The position numbers and the translations under genes are program-made. Positions 1-13,897 of a stretch of DNA of 64,000 bases are shown here, in pieces. Below the pieces are notes generated by a model. It was given only the letters and a program-made list of their open reading frames with translations. It made no database searches and had not been told where the DNA came from. This stretch comes from Gonapodya prolifera JEL478 (taxonomy: Eukaryota > Monoblepharomycota > Monoblepharidomycetes > Monoblepharidales > Gonapodyaceae). The stretch spans positions 84,712 to 148,711 of the forward strand of contig KQ965823.1 of the NCBI GenBank assembly GCA_001574975.1, in the 5' to 3' direction. Position 1 is the first letter of the stretch, and each line of letters begins with the position of its first letter.

Positions 1-225
1 TGGAGAGAGCAATTTGGTTAGAGTCAAACAGAATTCAAAAGCACACACTACTGCTTTTATTTCTCAATCTCAATCTCAATCCCCCAATAGTCACTTCTTT
101 CGAAACTCTCTCTAAAACTCTTTGTACAAAATATGTCTGTTCAAGGAACTTTTAATTTCACTCTAAATATTTTTCACACGACTGACTAACCAACCAACAA
201 CACACAAAAGCACAATCCAACCCGT

Positions 226-420
226 TCACGCCTTGTTACCCTCATCCTTGGGCCCACACTGCACCTTTCCACCCACGATGGTCCACTTGGGCACAAAATC
301 CCTCAACTGGCCCACCCCGACTTGGACCGGGTCGATGTCCCACACCGCCACATCGGCGACTTTCCCCCGGCACAACGGCGCCATACCCGCTCATCGCGTG
401 ACTGGTGAAGGCCGCATCAA
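226..420 (-). pseudogene. amidohydrolase (YtcJ-like) C-terminal relic
   Basis: Read on the minus strand, this stretch encodes the end of a metal-dependent amidohydrolase. It has a DAAFTSH segment, then PG, then GKVADVAVWDIDP, then TIVGGKV and a stop at 226-228. This is the order seen at the C-terminus of YtcJ-type amidohydrolases (PGKLAD..V.D.DP....TIVGGK). The two halves lie in different frames and meet at a run of five Gs, so one base has been gained or lost. No catalytic part of the enzyme is found upstream (higher coordinates). I read it as a decayed fragment, not a gene. Confidence 0.5.
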
Positions 421-1189
421 AGTTCTTTTTTACCACGTACGTTGGACTGGTTCTCTGCACTGGTTGCCTGTAGGTCGAGGTTGGTAGGATTTTGTCGAGC
501 CATCACCAACGGACTGCGAGACCGCGTTTTGTTCTAGTTCGAGCCACGCTATACGTCTTTCCACTGCTGTAGCGGTTTGGCAAAGTTGTTGAAAAGAGGT
601 ACAATATATTTTTACCCCATTGGATGGATGTTGATGAGACTCGTCATTCATTCCATGAGGGCGATATAGGCTGATTAATTTAAGTTGCAGCACCACCCTC
701 GGCACTCCTCCTTGTACTATTTAGCAGACAAGCGGCTCTGCCTGCTTATATCAAATTTTTTACCCCCCGTCGTGATGAACGTCGCACCCACGTTGTTGCG
801 CCGTGAGGAACCACAAGAGGCCAATTGTGCTGATTGCTGCTTATTCAGTTGAGTAGTCCTTGGAATATCCCGTGCAGGGTTTGGGCTCATTAGCACTCAG
901 TGCACGTCGTTACCAGAGAGACGTAGTGCTGAAAAATGAACGGTGCATATGTCCCAGATAATATTGCAGAGGAAACTGGCACAGCGGGTCGCAAACATCA
1001 CCCAACGTGGAAGAGCGTTAGCCCAACGCACCGTGCCTTCGCCACGTGACTTGTGAAGGCTGCGTCAAAGATGAAGAGGTTCACCGGATCTCAGCACCTA
1101 GTTGTCCGTAGGTTAAGGTCTGAGCTTTCGTCCTTTTTGGGTGGTGCAATTTCCAAGTACTTCGTCCTTTCATACATCCGGCAAAACTT
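421..1189. other. intergenic, one amidohydrolase scrap
   Basis: No gene is supported here. The only recognisable piece is at about 1040-1085 (minus strand), where a FDAAFTSHV-like peptide repeats the segment seen near 400. It looks like a second, shorter relic of the same amidohydrolase type. The rest shows no coding signal I trust. Confidence 0.35.
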
Positions 1190-2959
1190 TTGTTGAATAG
1201 CGCTCAGGAAGGCTCCTCTCAAGAACTCCACAGGCCTGGACCTTCGCCGAAGAACGCGATGATTTCTGCCCACAAGGACACTGAACTCCGTGATACCAAT
1301 CGGAACTTGCCATTACCGGTGGCGATAAGGTCACATCAACAGCCACAACGTCGACATCAGGCAACTCTGGAAACCGTGCCCATCGAAGTTCAACATCAAA
1401 TCATCCGTCTTCTCCCTCCCAAAGCGGCTTCCTCCATAGTACCTCTGGTATCCCGTCGACTCCGATTTGCTTCCAAAGAAGCGATTCCGGGATGCACCGA
1501 TGGGGAAGTCGCCGTTCAATATTCTGTTGTCATGCAGTGTCATCCCATTGAAAATGATCCAACGATTGGCACTTCCTGGCGTTGGAATCCCGTCTTTGAT
1601 CCCGTCGGCCCGAGGTTCACGGAGACCTCTGCCGCATCCAATACGATCTGGGCTTCTTGTACGGCTAGAGTGACATTGAATGCGGACGAAGTCGTGGCGG
1701 GTAGTGAGCATTGGGAGGAGATGGTGTTGTCAAAGCTGGTCGAGGCTACAATGAGTTCCGGGGCGGATCAGTCAATTCAGGATGAAACTCTTCCACCCTG
1801 GCGACGTTTTAAACTCTACCTCGTGAAAATAGATGTACCGTCATGCCCTTTTGACTGGAAGAATCATACCAAGTTTTGGGACGCAATGACCGCGCTCCAC
1901 AATCACACAAATAATGGAGCGAACCAGGTCTCCCCAATTGCGATCACGCTTGATTCAATTGTTGTTGCACGGGAGGAGCATGAAGAATTGACCTTTCGGA
2001 ACGTGACGCACCTCACCACTGGAGAATATTTTCGGAACCGGGCATTTACAAGACATTCCGAACAGCCGCCACCGGGAGTGACATTTGCACGGGTACTGAA
2101 AATACTTCCTGCCCTCACAGATATTCGAGGGATGTGCTTGGGGAGTCCAGAAGATGCGAGTCTCATTTTGCAAACTATGTCAAGGAGGCAGCGCTCACTT
2201 GTGCGCACACTCCTGGTTCCACCAATTGAGCCTTATGGGCGCTCCAATCACTCCAATTATCACTCAGATCCTTCATACATGGCGTGGGAGCGCTGCCCGG
2301 AGTATCTCTTCTCGACACTAGCCGTGTTCCCCAATTTGACAACGTTTGGGGTTGTACCACTTGGATCCTTGCGATCGTACGATTTGACGTTGCATCAAGC
2401 AGCTTACCTCAGAGGTCACCCTGGAGACCCAACTCTCATCCTCCCCCACCTTGAAACGATACACCTTAACATCGAAGCGTTCAGTGGAAACTCTCAAAAG
2501 TCACTTCCGGTGATGCTGGAAACTGTTTACAAATGGTTTGAGCACGCTTTACCCAACCTCAAAGATCTCCACCTCACCATGATATTGGTGATGGAGCGCC
2601 GGGGATGGAACTGGTCGAACCCGTCCGTACGTGCTACGGAGGACCACGCACTGGACCTTGTAGGGCGGCTGTTGAGGACTGTTCAAAAACCAGGAGTCTC
2701 AGTTGTGCTTCACAGTGTAGAGTACCGAGACCGGGAGGGATCTGCAGACGAGGTTCTCTTCACTACAAAGGGGTGTTCTTGGAGAACCGAGTCGGCCCTG
2801 AACGCCAGACGGAAACTCGCGAGTCGAGTGGAGCAGCTAGGGAGGGAAACTGGCGCGAGGGTGACCGTAGACCTTGTAGAGTTTAACGGACAGAGTGGGG
2901 ACAGATGGATGGGGTACCGACCCTGCAACCCAGTGGCGTTCCCTCCAACGAACATTTAG
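1190..2959 (+). CDS. F-box domain protein
   Basis: This is an intronless reading frame of 589 codons. An F-box-like motif occupies about residues 60-100 (LETVPIEVQHQII..LLP, then VPLVSRRLRF), the usual pattern by which F-box proteins dock on SKP1 in SCF ubiquitin ligases. The long C-terminal part carries scattered leucine-rich stretches (LPNLKDLHL, LPHLETIHLNI) that suggest a substrate-binding surface without regular LRRs. ATG at 1190 gives the longest product. The ATG at 1259 (residue 24) is equally plausible because the F-box lies well downstream. Other F-box genes or relics in this window (13.9-14.7, 41.0-42.0, 63.4-64.0 kb) suggest an expanded family. The substrate is unknown. Confidence 0.7.
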   Translation: MLNSAQEGSSQELHRPGPSPKNAMISAHKDTELRDTNRNLPLPVAIRSHQQPQRRHQATLETVPIEVQHQIIRLLPPKAASSIVPLVSRRLRFASKEAIPGCTDGEVAVQYSVVMQCHPIENDPTIGTSWRWNPVFDPVGPRFTETSAASNTIWASCTARVTLNADEVVAGSEHWEEMVLSKLVEATMSSGADQSIQDETLPPWRRFKLYLVKIDVPSCPFDWKNHTKFWDAMTALHNHTNNGANQVSPIAITLDSIVVAREEHEELTFRNVTHLTTGEYFRNRAFTRHSEQPPPGVTFARVLKILPALTDIRGMCLGSPEDASLILQTMSRRQRSLVRTLLVPPIEPYGRSNHSNYHSDPSYMAWERCPEYLFSTLAVFPNLTTFGVVPLGSLRSYDLTLHQAAYLRGHPGDPTLILPHLETIHLNIEAFSGNSQKSLPVMLETVYKWFEHALPNLKDLHLTMILVMERRGWNWSNPSVRATEDHALDLVGRLLRTVQKPGVSVVLHSVEYRDREGSADEVLFTTKGCSWRTESALNARRKLASRVEQLGRETGARVTVDLVEFNGQSGDRWMGYRPCNPVAFPPTNI

Positions 2960-3227
2960 ACATGAATTATTGTGTGAAGGTGACCATTTGAAGACTGTTA
3001 CTATTATCGTAAATAGGTGTTAGTTTGCTATGAGATACCCTTCCGAAAATGGCGGAGGAAACTGGAATTAATACGACCGGGACTCAAACTCGCATTCCCG
3101 GGGACCTCTCACAGCGTGTACTAAGCTTTATCTCCTACATTTGCTGGAATCCAAAACGGGTCTCTCCGCGGTCGGCACTTGCTGTGGCTGACCCCACCAC
3201 TTTCCATCGCACTCTCCCCCAATCCCA

Positions 3228-4436
3228 ATGGCCTCGGAAGACGAACTCGCGCCGACAACTACCGAGGGGTGAGATCTGCAGCTGTACCCTGGCGTGTTTG
3301 AATGGCCCTCACATGTGGACGCCTGCAACCTTTGTGTTGGACTCCGCCCCCCTCACGCATCCCGTGTAATCGCGGTCTGCTGCGGTAGATACAAGGTCGG
3401 AGAGAAAAAGACGCTCGCTGAGCTTCAGCAGCTGGACCAGGAGGACGAGAGGTTCGTGGCGGGAGTGTTTGGCGCGTTCGAAATAGTGTCCGTGTGTTTG
3501 AATATGTTCTTGGCCCCCCACAACCCAGTCTCCGGAAGTGGAAAGAGGTGAGACCACGGAGTGGGTTATGAGGATGAATTCCGATTGACGCGGAATCACC
3601 CCGTTCTCCTAGTCGCTGGGCATAAAGGGAGGCGCGACAGGCCCGGTAGACGATCCCCGACGCGTGGTTCCCGTATCACTGGCGATGGAGGTCGAAGGGC
3701 GTGAGGATGTGACTCTGGATATTTCCACGCCAGGTGAGTAGCTGTCTGCTGTTGCGGGGTTTACGGGTTCGCAACGGTTCGACCGTTCGATTATTAGATG
3801 CCATCAGCAAGCTCAAAGCGCAGCCAATTATCGTTAAGGAAGGGATCACGTACAGAATGAAAATTGCGTTCAAGTGAGGAGAGCTCTCCCCTTTCTGCTT
3901 TCACTACCGATTCACATGGATATTATTCCATCATTGTTTTGCCACGCTCCCTCCCCAGGGTCCAGCACGACGTCGTCGCCGGGTTGAAGTACTTGCACGT
4001 CGTGAAAAGGATGGGTGTGCAGGTCGACAAGACAGAGGAAATGATTGGGAGCTACGGACCCCAAGCAGGTGCCGTACAAATCTATCCCGCATGCTGGCGA
4101 ACCCACGTGACACACAGAACTGGTAATGCTAGCCCCATACCTGAAGAAGTTCCTCCCCGATGACGCGCCCAAGGGGTTGGCGTTCCGTGGAACTTACGAG
4201 GTCCGGGTGAGTACCTTCAGTACTTAAAATGGGCGATTGAAGACATGGTTATTGATTGTCCGACTTCGCCCTCTTTTCTACAGAGCCGCTTTATCGACGA
4301 CGATAAGCAAGTTCACTTGGATTTCACCTGGGTGGGTTTTCGCGTTGGGGGTCACCCAAAAAGCCTTGTGAATAACTGGGGTTTGTTGTTGTTCATCGTA
4401 CTACAGTTCATGGCCATCAAGAAAGACTGGGAATAA
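3228..4436 (+). CDS. RDI1: Rho GDP-dissociation inhibitor (RhoGDI)
   Basis: Nine exons: 3228-3268, 3389-3451, 3529-3547, 3613-3733, 3798-3873, 3959-4068, 4133-4206, 4284-4331, 4407-4436. All phases join to give 193 aa, the family's normal size. The product binds prenylated Rho GTPases in the cytosol, blocks nucleotide release and extracts them from membranes. The N-terminal regulatory arm has YKVGEKKTL and LQQLDQEDESLRKWKE. The immunoglobulin-like domain follows with IIVKEGITYRMKIAF, VVAGLKYL, GVQVDKTEEMIGSYGP, FRGTYEVRSRF and the terminal FMAIKKDWE. The third exon is only 19 nt and supplies LRKWKE, so automatic predictors may miss it and call several broken ORFs. Start at 3228 is chosen because it gives MASEDELAPTT before the conserved arm. 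Confidence 0.93.
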
Positions 4437-4644
4437 ATATCTTATATTATCAATTCGAAATACATAAAGCTAGGCTGTCTACAGAGTAAATGTGTTGTTC
4501 TGAGCGCTGAACCGCTTGGTGCCTAAACTGTTAATACGTGTCCTAAACACATGGCCGACGTATCTAGCTACGAAGCGGCCAAGCCTGCGGAGACGGTGAA
4601 GGCTTCCAGCAAAGTAGACGGCCACTGGGGGCATCCAGTCCTCT

Positions 4645-5030
4645 GCAACAGACATGCGTTCATGCCCTTCTCATTGGGCCCGAGGTGAGTTCAGTGGATG
4701 TTCAGGAACCACCTCTTTATTACTTCTAGCGCATCATTTCCGTGTTCAACGCAGGGACTGCATTGCTCGAAACTTTGCATGGAACGGTGAACATCTAAAC
4801 TCGCCAGCCTTTCATTCCGTAATCATTAAACGCCAAAAAAAAAAAAAAAAAAGACAGAAATGTGCATGGTCATCGGGCACCTCTTTCGCCGCCTCGACCT
4901 CGTCCCGGCATTTGACATGACAAAGGAGATTCCAGGTAAAGACTTCATGACGTACCAGATCTCTTGCCCGAGGGTCTTCCAATCAGACTCCTGCCGAGGA
5001 AGATTTGACCCGAACAGAGGGAGTCCGGGA
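4645..5030 (+). pseudogene. cytochrome P450 3'-end relic
   Basis: The heme-binding end of a cytochrome P450 can be read through three exon-like pieces: up to 4684 (HAFMPFSLGPR), 4755-4786 (DCIARNFAW), then from 4858 (EMCMVIGHLFRRLDLV). Together they show the FxxGxRxC cysteine-ligand signature (FSLGPRDC). A tract of 18 As (4835-4852) sits in the last intron. After residue ...GKDFMTYQI the expected P450 tail (LPEGLPIRLLPRKI then stop) is in another frame. Nothing upstream encodes the I-helix or K-helix. The product would lack most of the enzyme, so I call it a 5'-truncated, frameshifted relic. Confidence 0.6.
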
Positions 5031-5616
5031 GCGTTGCGAAGGCAGTACGTGGTTGGAGTACGTCAGAGGTCGCCCTCTCGCTTATAACATAGGTCGGGTG
5101 CTTGACTTGCTTTATTTTGATGTGGTTTTTGAAACAACATTAGATGAATGTCTCGGTCGCTCATGAAATTTTAAGTAACATTGTGTGCAAAAAACAAAAC
5201 GGAAAAGACTCATACTCCACCGCAACTACCACCCTTTTTTTTGCCGACAGTCGCCCCACACAGATATGGTGGTTCATGGCTCTCGTGAAGTCGAGAATGA
5301 TGGGACCTTCGAAGTTTCCCGATAATTAATTTCGACCCAGAATGGGTGGTCGATCGTCGGAATGAAGTCTTCTCGCGTTGTTTCTCAGAGATTCCGGTGA
5401 CGACCAGGTATAAGAGTATTGTTTTGTACCACAGTTTTGACGTGCACTAATATGACTATAAATGGTAACAAGCACCATTGACACCCCTGACACCTGGATC
5501 CTTTTCTTCCCGACACTTGTGAATCGGAAGTCTTCCTCGCGCAGCCCACAGCTCAGCGTCTTTTCACGCTTCTTTTACCGCACATTCTACCGCGAGAAGC
5601 CTCTGTCACGGTCGCC
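5031..5616. other. intergenic
   Basis: I see no gene, RNA or repeat here. The stretch just upstream of 5617 would be the promoter and 5' leader of the zinc-finger gene. Confidence 0.4.
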
Positions 5617-7248
5617 ATGGCTTTACCAACCCAACACCCACTCACAGCCCCAAATACCCCGATGCCTTTCTTCTCCGGCGAGAAGTTCCTCACATTCGAC
5701 GACATGTGCGACACCGGAAAAGACGACGCACAGCTCGGCGGAATGCTGGGCTGCATCGTGCTCGATGACCTCGAAGAAACCCCTGGAACAGACGAACTTC
5801 CCGACGAGCTCACGATGAGCTTCGATGAGCACATGAAGGCGCAGCAGAAAGTTCTCTGCTCGTTGGGAAAAGAGAAGAGAGAGACGTGGGAGGATTACGT
5901 CGCTGCGAGGGAGGATAAGGCTTGGAGGGTGAGTAGCATTGTCTCTGCATGGTGAATTGTACAGAAGTCGCGACAGGAACGGTTTTTGTGGTCGAGAACA
6001 CTATACAGTTTGCTATCGCAATACTCCGGGTGTTATAAAGCTTTCACTCGTCGTTGTGCCTCGTTTGCGTCGGTTGAAATGACCTTTTTCCTCACCATGT
6101 GCTTTCATCCCACACAGTACACTGCCCCAACACCGAATAATGCTCCATCATCACCGCCATCATCCATGCAATCTGCAGCCAGCCCACCACCTTCGGGTAT
6201 CAAACTGTCGCTCATTTGCGGCCCTTCTCCTACTCGGGCTCGTCCTCCTTTACACCCGCTCGCGCCCAGTATCGCCATTCCTCCTGTTCCCTCCTTCCCT
6301 GGAGGATACAGAGATACGAGCGCTTACCCTCTCACACCCACGTCTCCATACCCGGGCTCCGAGGACGGTAGTTCGAAGCCATGGGACTCTGACTCGGACC
6401 CAGCCACATCCATGTCCGACGACGACACAACGCAGGAACCGCCTCGCCGTGCACGCCCCCTGCTCGTCTTTCGTGCGCTCTCGGTCGGAGCTCCAGTTCG
6501 AAGGAAGCTCTCCATCGTGGGTCCTCGCAAACCCCCACACCTTAACGGCTCAGCCGGCGGTTCGGCCGTATCACCAAGCGTATCCAGGGTCCAGAGGCGC
6601 GCACAATCGGAGACGCGTGACCCGTACCCCACGACCACATCGCTCTCCCACTCCTTGTCACACGGGATGTCGCACTTGAGCACAACTGCGATGCGCGGAC
6701 ACGGGCACACTTCCGACGTTGGGCACGATTCCGACTCGAGCTCCGACGCGTTTAGCGAGTTCGGGGAGGGCGACGACGGCGGGTCGTACCGCGGGTACGC
6801 GTCTTCCACTGGGGGCGCGAGCAGGAGGAGGAGGTCGGCTGGGGTGAAGCGGAGTCGCAACTCGGGAAGCGTCGGGTCGCAGCACGGGGAGAGGAGTGAT
6901 GGGAGGAAGTTTTGGTGCCATCGTGAGTATTCTGTTGGACTGCGATTGTGGACACCAGATAAATAACCACTTCCACGACTCTCCCTCAGGTTGCGAAACG
7001 TCCTTCACCCGCGCGCACGATCTCAAGAGGCACAACAAGCGCAAGGTTCGTAGCACGTCGACACTCCTCCTCGTCTTACTTCATCAATTGATGATCGTGT
7101 CATCGCCTTCTGCCAGCACCCCGAGCTCTTCGTCCCCTCTCGCTACTCAGCAGGCTCGATACATTCGGCAGCACCAGGGTCTCCATCTCTTCCTCCGATC
7201 AGTCCCACGACTGCTCTCGGGGGAAAGCTTGGTGGTCTCGTTCTCTGA
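5617..7248 (+). CDS. C2H2 zinc-finger protein
   Basis: Four exons: 5617-5928, 6118-6922, 6990-7045, 7117-7248, giving 434 aa. The long middle exon is low-complexity (Ser/Pro/Thr-rich, Arg-rich patches), as in fungal transcription-factor activation regions. The single recognisable finger is split by two introns: FWCHRCETSFTRAHDLKRHNKRKH gives C-x2-C, F, L, H-x4-H spacing, and the last histidine comes only from the fourth exon. DNA binding in the nucleus is inferred. A short tail (PELFVPSRYS...GGLVL) follows. Only one finger is seen, so the second finger usual for sequence-specific fungal regulators is lost or too diverged to see. Confidence 0.72.
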
Positions 7249-9733
<2,485 letters not shown>

Positions 9734-9868
9734 AGTGCTGTATTGCCTACGATTTGATTCGTGAAAAATCGAACGTGTTCACCATTTCAAGGCCAGAGTT
9801 GGTGAATAAATTTCCGACGTGCAGGCAACAAATGATCGGACCACAGACCCACGAAGAACACCAGCAGC

Positions 9869-12044
9869 ATGTCGCCGACTGATCCGTCCTACAAGACCAG
9901 CGACTCTCCCTCTCCGCTCAGCGATCTCTCACGTCTTCTTCCGTTCCTTCCGGGCGCAGACTTCTCGCGGTCGCTGGCACACAGGACGGGCGGTGGCGCA
10001 TCTGAGCCGAACTACAGGAAGAGCCACGTGTTCGACATCAAGAACGGAGTCACAGTCTACGTGGAGGGGAAGCCGGGTATCGGTGAGGGGGTGGGGAGGG
10101 GGAGGCGAGTGGATGATGCCGGGTGTTCAAACTGTGCGAACACCACCTGGCAGGCGGAGATGCTATTCCTGGTCAGACTGTGACCAAGATCAAAACGTCG
10201 CTTGATGTGTATCCGAAGGCGGATGGCGTCACAGAGGTTGGTGCAGCTTGTGATGACATCGACCAACTCAAGTTAATCGGACGTTCTTCACATTGTAGAG
10301 CGTTCCAGCTTGGGTAGCATTCGACAGGAAGGTTCTCCGCTTCTATGGCTTCTTCCAAGAGGCGGTTCAGGAACGGAGGGAGGAGCAGCATCGTATACGC
10401 CGGTAAGTCGGCCTATTCGCGAAAGACATCACCTCAGACAAACAGTCGGTCCACTTCATCAGAGTCAACATATACTTTTACCTCGAAGACGACACCGTCC
10501 AAGTCACCGAACCGCGCGCTCCCAATTCGGGGCTGATGCAGGGTACTCTGATTCGCCGTCATCGCGTACCGCTCCCGAACGCTGAGGATGGACAGCACCA
10601 TACGATCACTGACTTCAACGTGGGGAAGGAAGTGACGCTGTATGCAAGGACGTTCAAGATTATTGGGTGTGATGGATTCACTAGGGTGAGTCGACGGATT
10701 TTCTTCTCAGTAGTTCCTCGAATCACAGTACATCAACAACATCTAACGAATCAAAATAGGAATTCCTGGGAGCTCTCGGAACGCCCGTCGCCGAAAACAC
10801 CGACTGCCCACCCGACCCCGTAAGTTCCTTTCCACCTCACCCCCTTCCTCTTCATTCCCGCCTCACCATTGACCTCCCCTCTCCTCCCACCAGTACACCC
10901 TCGTCCGCGCCGAACTCCAATCCCGGCTCAAAGCCACCCGCCCCAGCGCCCCCCACACCTCTCTCAAGACCTTCCTCGAAAACGACCGCCGCGTTCTCCG
11001 GTTCTACGCCTGCTGGGACGACCGCGGGGAACCCTCGGGCGAATTGCGGCACATGGTCGTGCATTACTACCTTGCTACCGAGGAGCTCGAAGTCAGAGCG
11101 GCGCAAGGGCCGCATGGGCAGGGTACGGGAAGGGTTTTCTTGAAGAGGGGGAAAGTGGCGAAGAGGCCCGTCAAGGTGGTCATGGGTGTGGGGGGTGCGG
11201 GACCGCAGATTTGGTATGGGGAGGGGGATTTGCAGATTGGTGCGATTTTGCATATCTATGGAAGGCCGTGAGTGGTCCTGTGTCACTTTCGTGCTCTCCG
11301 TTGGCTCATTACGTTGCAAATCTATCAGGTTCATGCTCGTGGACTGCGACGAATTCACAAAGGTGAGTGATTGACGGCAGGACCGTGAATGTCAATGCCA
11401 GTACCAGAGGTTCTCACACACCCCTTTCCAGGAATACTACCGCGAGAAATACGGTCTCGTGGACTTCTCACCCATCACTCTCTTCGACCCGCACCCGCAC
11501 CCGCACCAAGTCTCTATACCACCGGCACCGCCCCTAGTCCCGCGCCCGCACAGGAAAGACTTCGACCGGTTCGCCAAGTACGACACGACGGTGTTGAGGT
11601 GGCGAGCGAGGCTTAGGAGCGATAAGATGGTGGATAGGGACAGGGAGTTTGTGGTGGGGTTGTATATGCAGGTGCGTTGCGCCGAGACGCGGAGGAGGGC
11701 GGAAAGCGACAGACCAACGCTCACGCCTTTCTCAACCCCGACTCCCCACGTCACGTCAGGACGAGACCATCTCCGTCGACGAAACCACACACGCGTCCGG
11801 CATGTCGAGCGGTCGGTTCCTCAAACGCTCTCGAATTCCCAAACGCCCCATCCCGCCGTCAGGGTCTGGGTCCGGCGAGCCAGAGGACGACGGCAGCGGT
11901 GCGCACGAGTACTACGGCACGCGGGATTTCGCGGTCGGGAAGGTGATTGAGTTGCACGGAAGGGTGTTTGAGATCACAGCGTGTGATGTGTTTACGGAGA
12001 AGTTCGTAAGGGAGAATGAAAGGTTGTTTCCGAAGGCGGAGTAG
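9869..12044 (+). CDS. triple DM10-domain axonemal protein (EFHC/Rib72 type)
   Basis: Nine exons: 9869-10082, 10154-10236, 10299-10402, 10463-10685, 10760-10819, 10894-11267, 11329-11362, 11432-11671, 11760-12044; 538 aa. Three DM10 (DUF1126) domains can be read. The first runs from about VLRFYGFFQEAVQERR through VNIYFYLEDDTV to FKIIGCDGFTR. The second runs from RVLRFYACWDD through HYYLATEELEV to FMLVDCDEFTKEYY. The third runs from VLRWRARL to VFEITACDVFTEKF. This domain set is that of EFHC1/EFHC2 and Chlamydomonas Rib72, doublet-microtubule inner proteins of motile cilia. No C-terminal EF-hand is visible. The gene implies that the organism builds a flagellum, which among fungi means a zoosporic lineage. 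Confidence 0.9.
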
Positions 12045-12211
12045 AAAAGAAGAACGGTTTAGCCTTTATTGACGTGCTCGACGTGCTTTGACTGAGGCCG
12101 GTAACTCCCATGAACCTGTGGCCGGGGAATATCGCAAGCCACATAAAACGCCAGCTGCGCAAATCTCATTCAACCCGCCTACCCACCACCTTACTCCCTC
12201 GCTCTTCATCC

Positions 12212-13256
12212 ATGCCTACCACCGCCGTTTCGCCCTCCACCGGCCCGCCCGCCGGCTCGCGGATTCCTTCGGCGTCAAGGGACGTCCTCGAGTATGTGAA
12301 CAAGGGACTGTACCAGGTCCACTCCGCCATCCGCGGGGCGACGGAGAACATCATCACTCGCGCGCCGATCGTGGCTGGAACGGCGGGTGCGGCGGACTTC
12401 CTCAAATATTTGGAGACGTACCTGCAGTTTGTCCGAGAGTGGGTATCGGCGGATGAAACCCTGAGGCGGTCAGAACTCTTCATGTTTTTCTTTGTGATTA
12501 GTCACCATCGACATGAAGACACCATCTTTTTCCCCGCCTACGCCGCGAAAGGGGTCGACGTCAAGACGTACGAGGAAGACCACCACGTACGGCACGAAAT
12601 CACACTCTGCTGTCATTTGCAGCTCTAGCCCTCTTTTTTTCTTGTTCTATTAAGGGCCTCCATGACGTTCTCGAAGCCTTTTCGGCCGACGTGAAAGCCC
12701 TGAGTAGGAGTGGCAAGAAGATTGCAGAAGCGTTCGACGCCAAAACTGGGGAGACGATCGCGGGACATGCGCAGAAAGTCAAGGTGAGAATGATGGGTTT
12801 TTGGGAAGCTTGAAGAGTTTGGGAAAACATAATGCTGAAAATGATGGATCTGTTTTCTGCCTTTTAGGACTTCCTGTTCCCGCACTTGAAGAAAGAGGAA
12901 GACTTGATATTCAGCGAGGGTGAGATCAAGCTGAAGTTCACACCCGATGAGATGCGGGAGCTCAAAAAGGTTCGTTTGCTCGACGTCGACTGCCCTTCTC
13001 TTCGCTTCGAAAACGATCCCCAACTCACCGCACAACACCTCCCTCCATCCAGAAACTCGACGCCCAATTGCAAGTCGAAGACCCCTTCACCTCCCTACCC
13101 TTCTTCGTGTACCACTTGTCCCCCGAGACAAGGGAGTGGATGCTGTTCGAGGACATGCCGTGGATCGTGAAGCGGGTCTTGCTGCCTTACGTGTTCTCGT
13201 GGAGGTTTAAGGGTGCGTGGATGTATGCGCCTGAGTATGGCACTGGGAAGATTTAA
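12212..13256 (+). CDS. hemerythrin/HHE-domain protein
   Basis: Four exons: 12212-12586, 12655-12783, 12868-12969, 13053-13256, giving 269 aa. The histidine/acid pattern fits a hemerythrin-like four-helix bundle: VHSAIRG, ISHHRHEDTIFFPA, EEDHHGLHDVL, FPHLKKEEDLIF. Such proteins bind a di-iron centre. In fungi their substrates are mostly unknown and roles in oxygen, iron or NO handling are proposed. The C-terminal part (LPFFVYHLSPETREWMLFEDMPWIVKRVLLPY) matches the conserved tail of the fungal cytosolic HHE family. An in-frame ATG at 12110 would add 34 residues. I prefer 12212, which starts just before an unstructured Ser/Pro leader. Confidence 0.85.
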
Positions 13257-13897
13257 GAAGAGGACCCAGGAATAGAAATGGGGGCAATTTATGCTTCGAC
13301 TGGGGTGGTACTCCTTTCAATCACGAACCCTTACTTCATTCAAATCATATCGTGCTGCTTCAGCTTTTGTCCATGGCTGCGCAAAGATTCAAATAATTCA
13401 GTAACGCATTTGGAACCAAGGAAGAAAGATGACAGTCTAGTAGAGTACATGGCTCCGGTCCACAACAGAGGATTTTTGTTCGATCTGGTCACGGGGACAC
13501 CGGATGAACTACGGCATCACCCGGCGGCTAAACTCGCTTCTGATCCTTTCACTTGAATCATGCGCCAATCAGTTGCGAAACCGAATCGATCTCTTTTTGG
13601 ATTGTGGACAAAAGCACGCAAGCAATGAACTCGGTCGTCACTCGTCGCGCGGCGAGCAACTCGCGGTGCTCGAAGTACCCAACGACAGCGATCTCCACTC
13701 AGCCAATGGAAACCGGAAAAGCAACGGTCATTCGGGACTTCATTTTGACGGCCAGTTTTCGGATCGACCTTCTTTCTCGTCATGTAGGACATCCGTTCCT
13801 CAATCACCACTTGTCACCGACTCTCTCCTCGCTCTGTACCTCATCTGCGTCGCCGTCCTCGCCTCTCACCGTCTCTACCACCTCCCCGCTCCCGTAT
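13257..13897. other. intergenic
   Basis: Open frames exist on both strands, but none shows a known domain or biased composition. I support no gene here. Confidence 0.35.
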
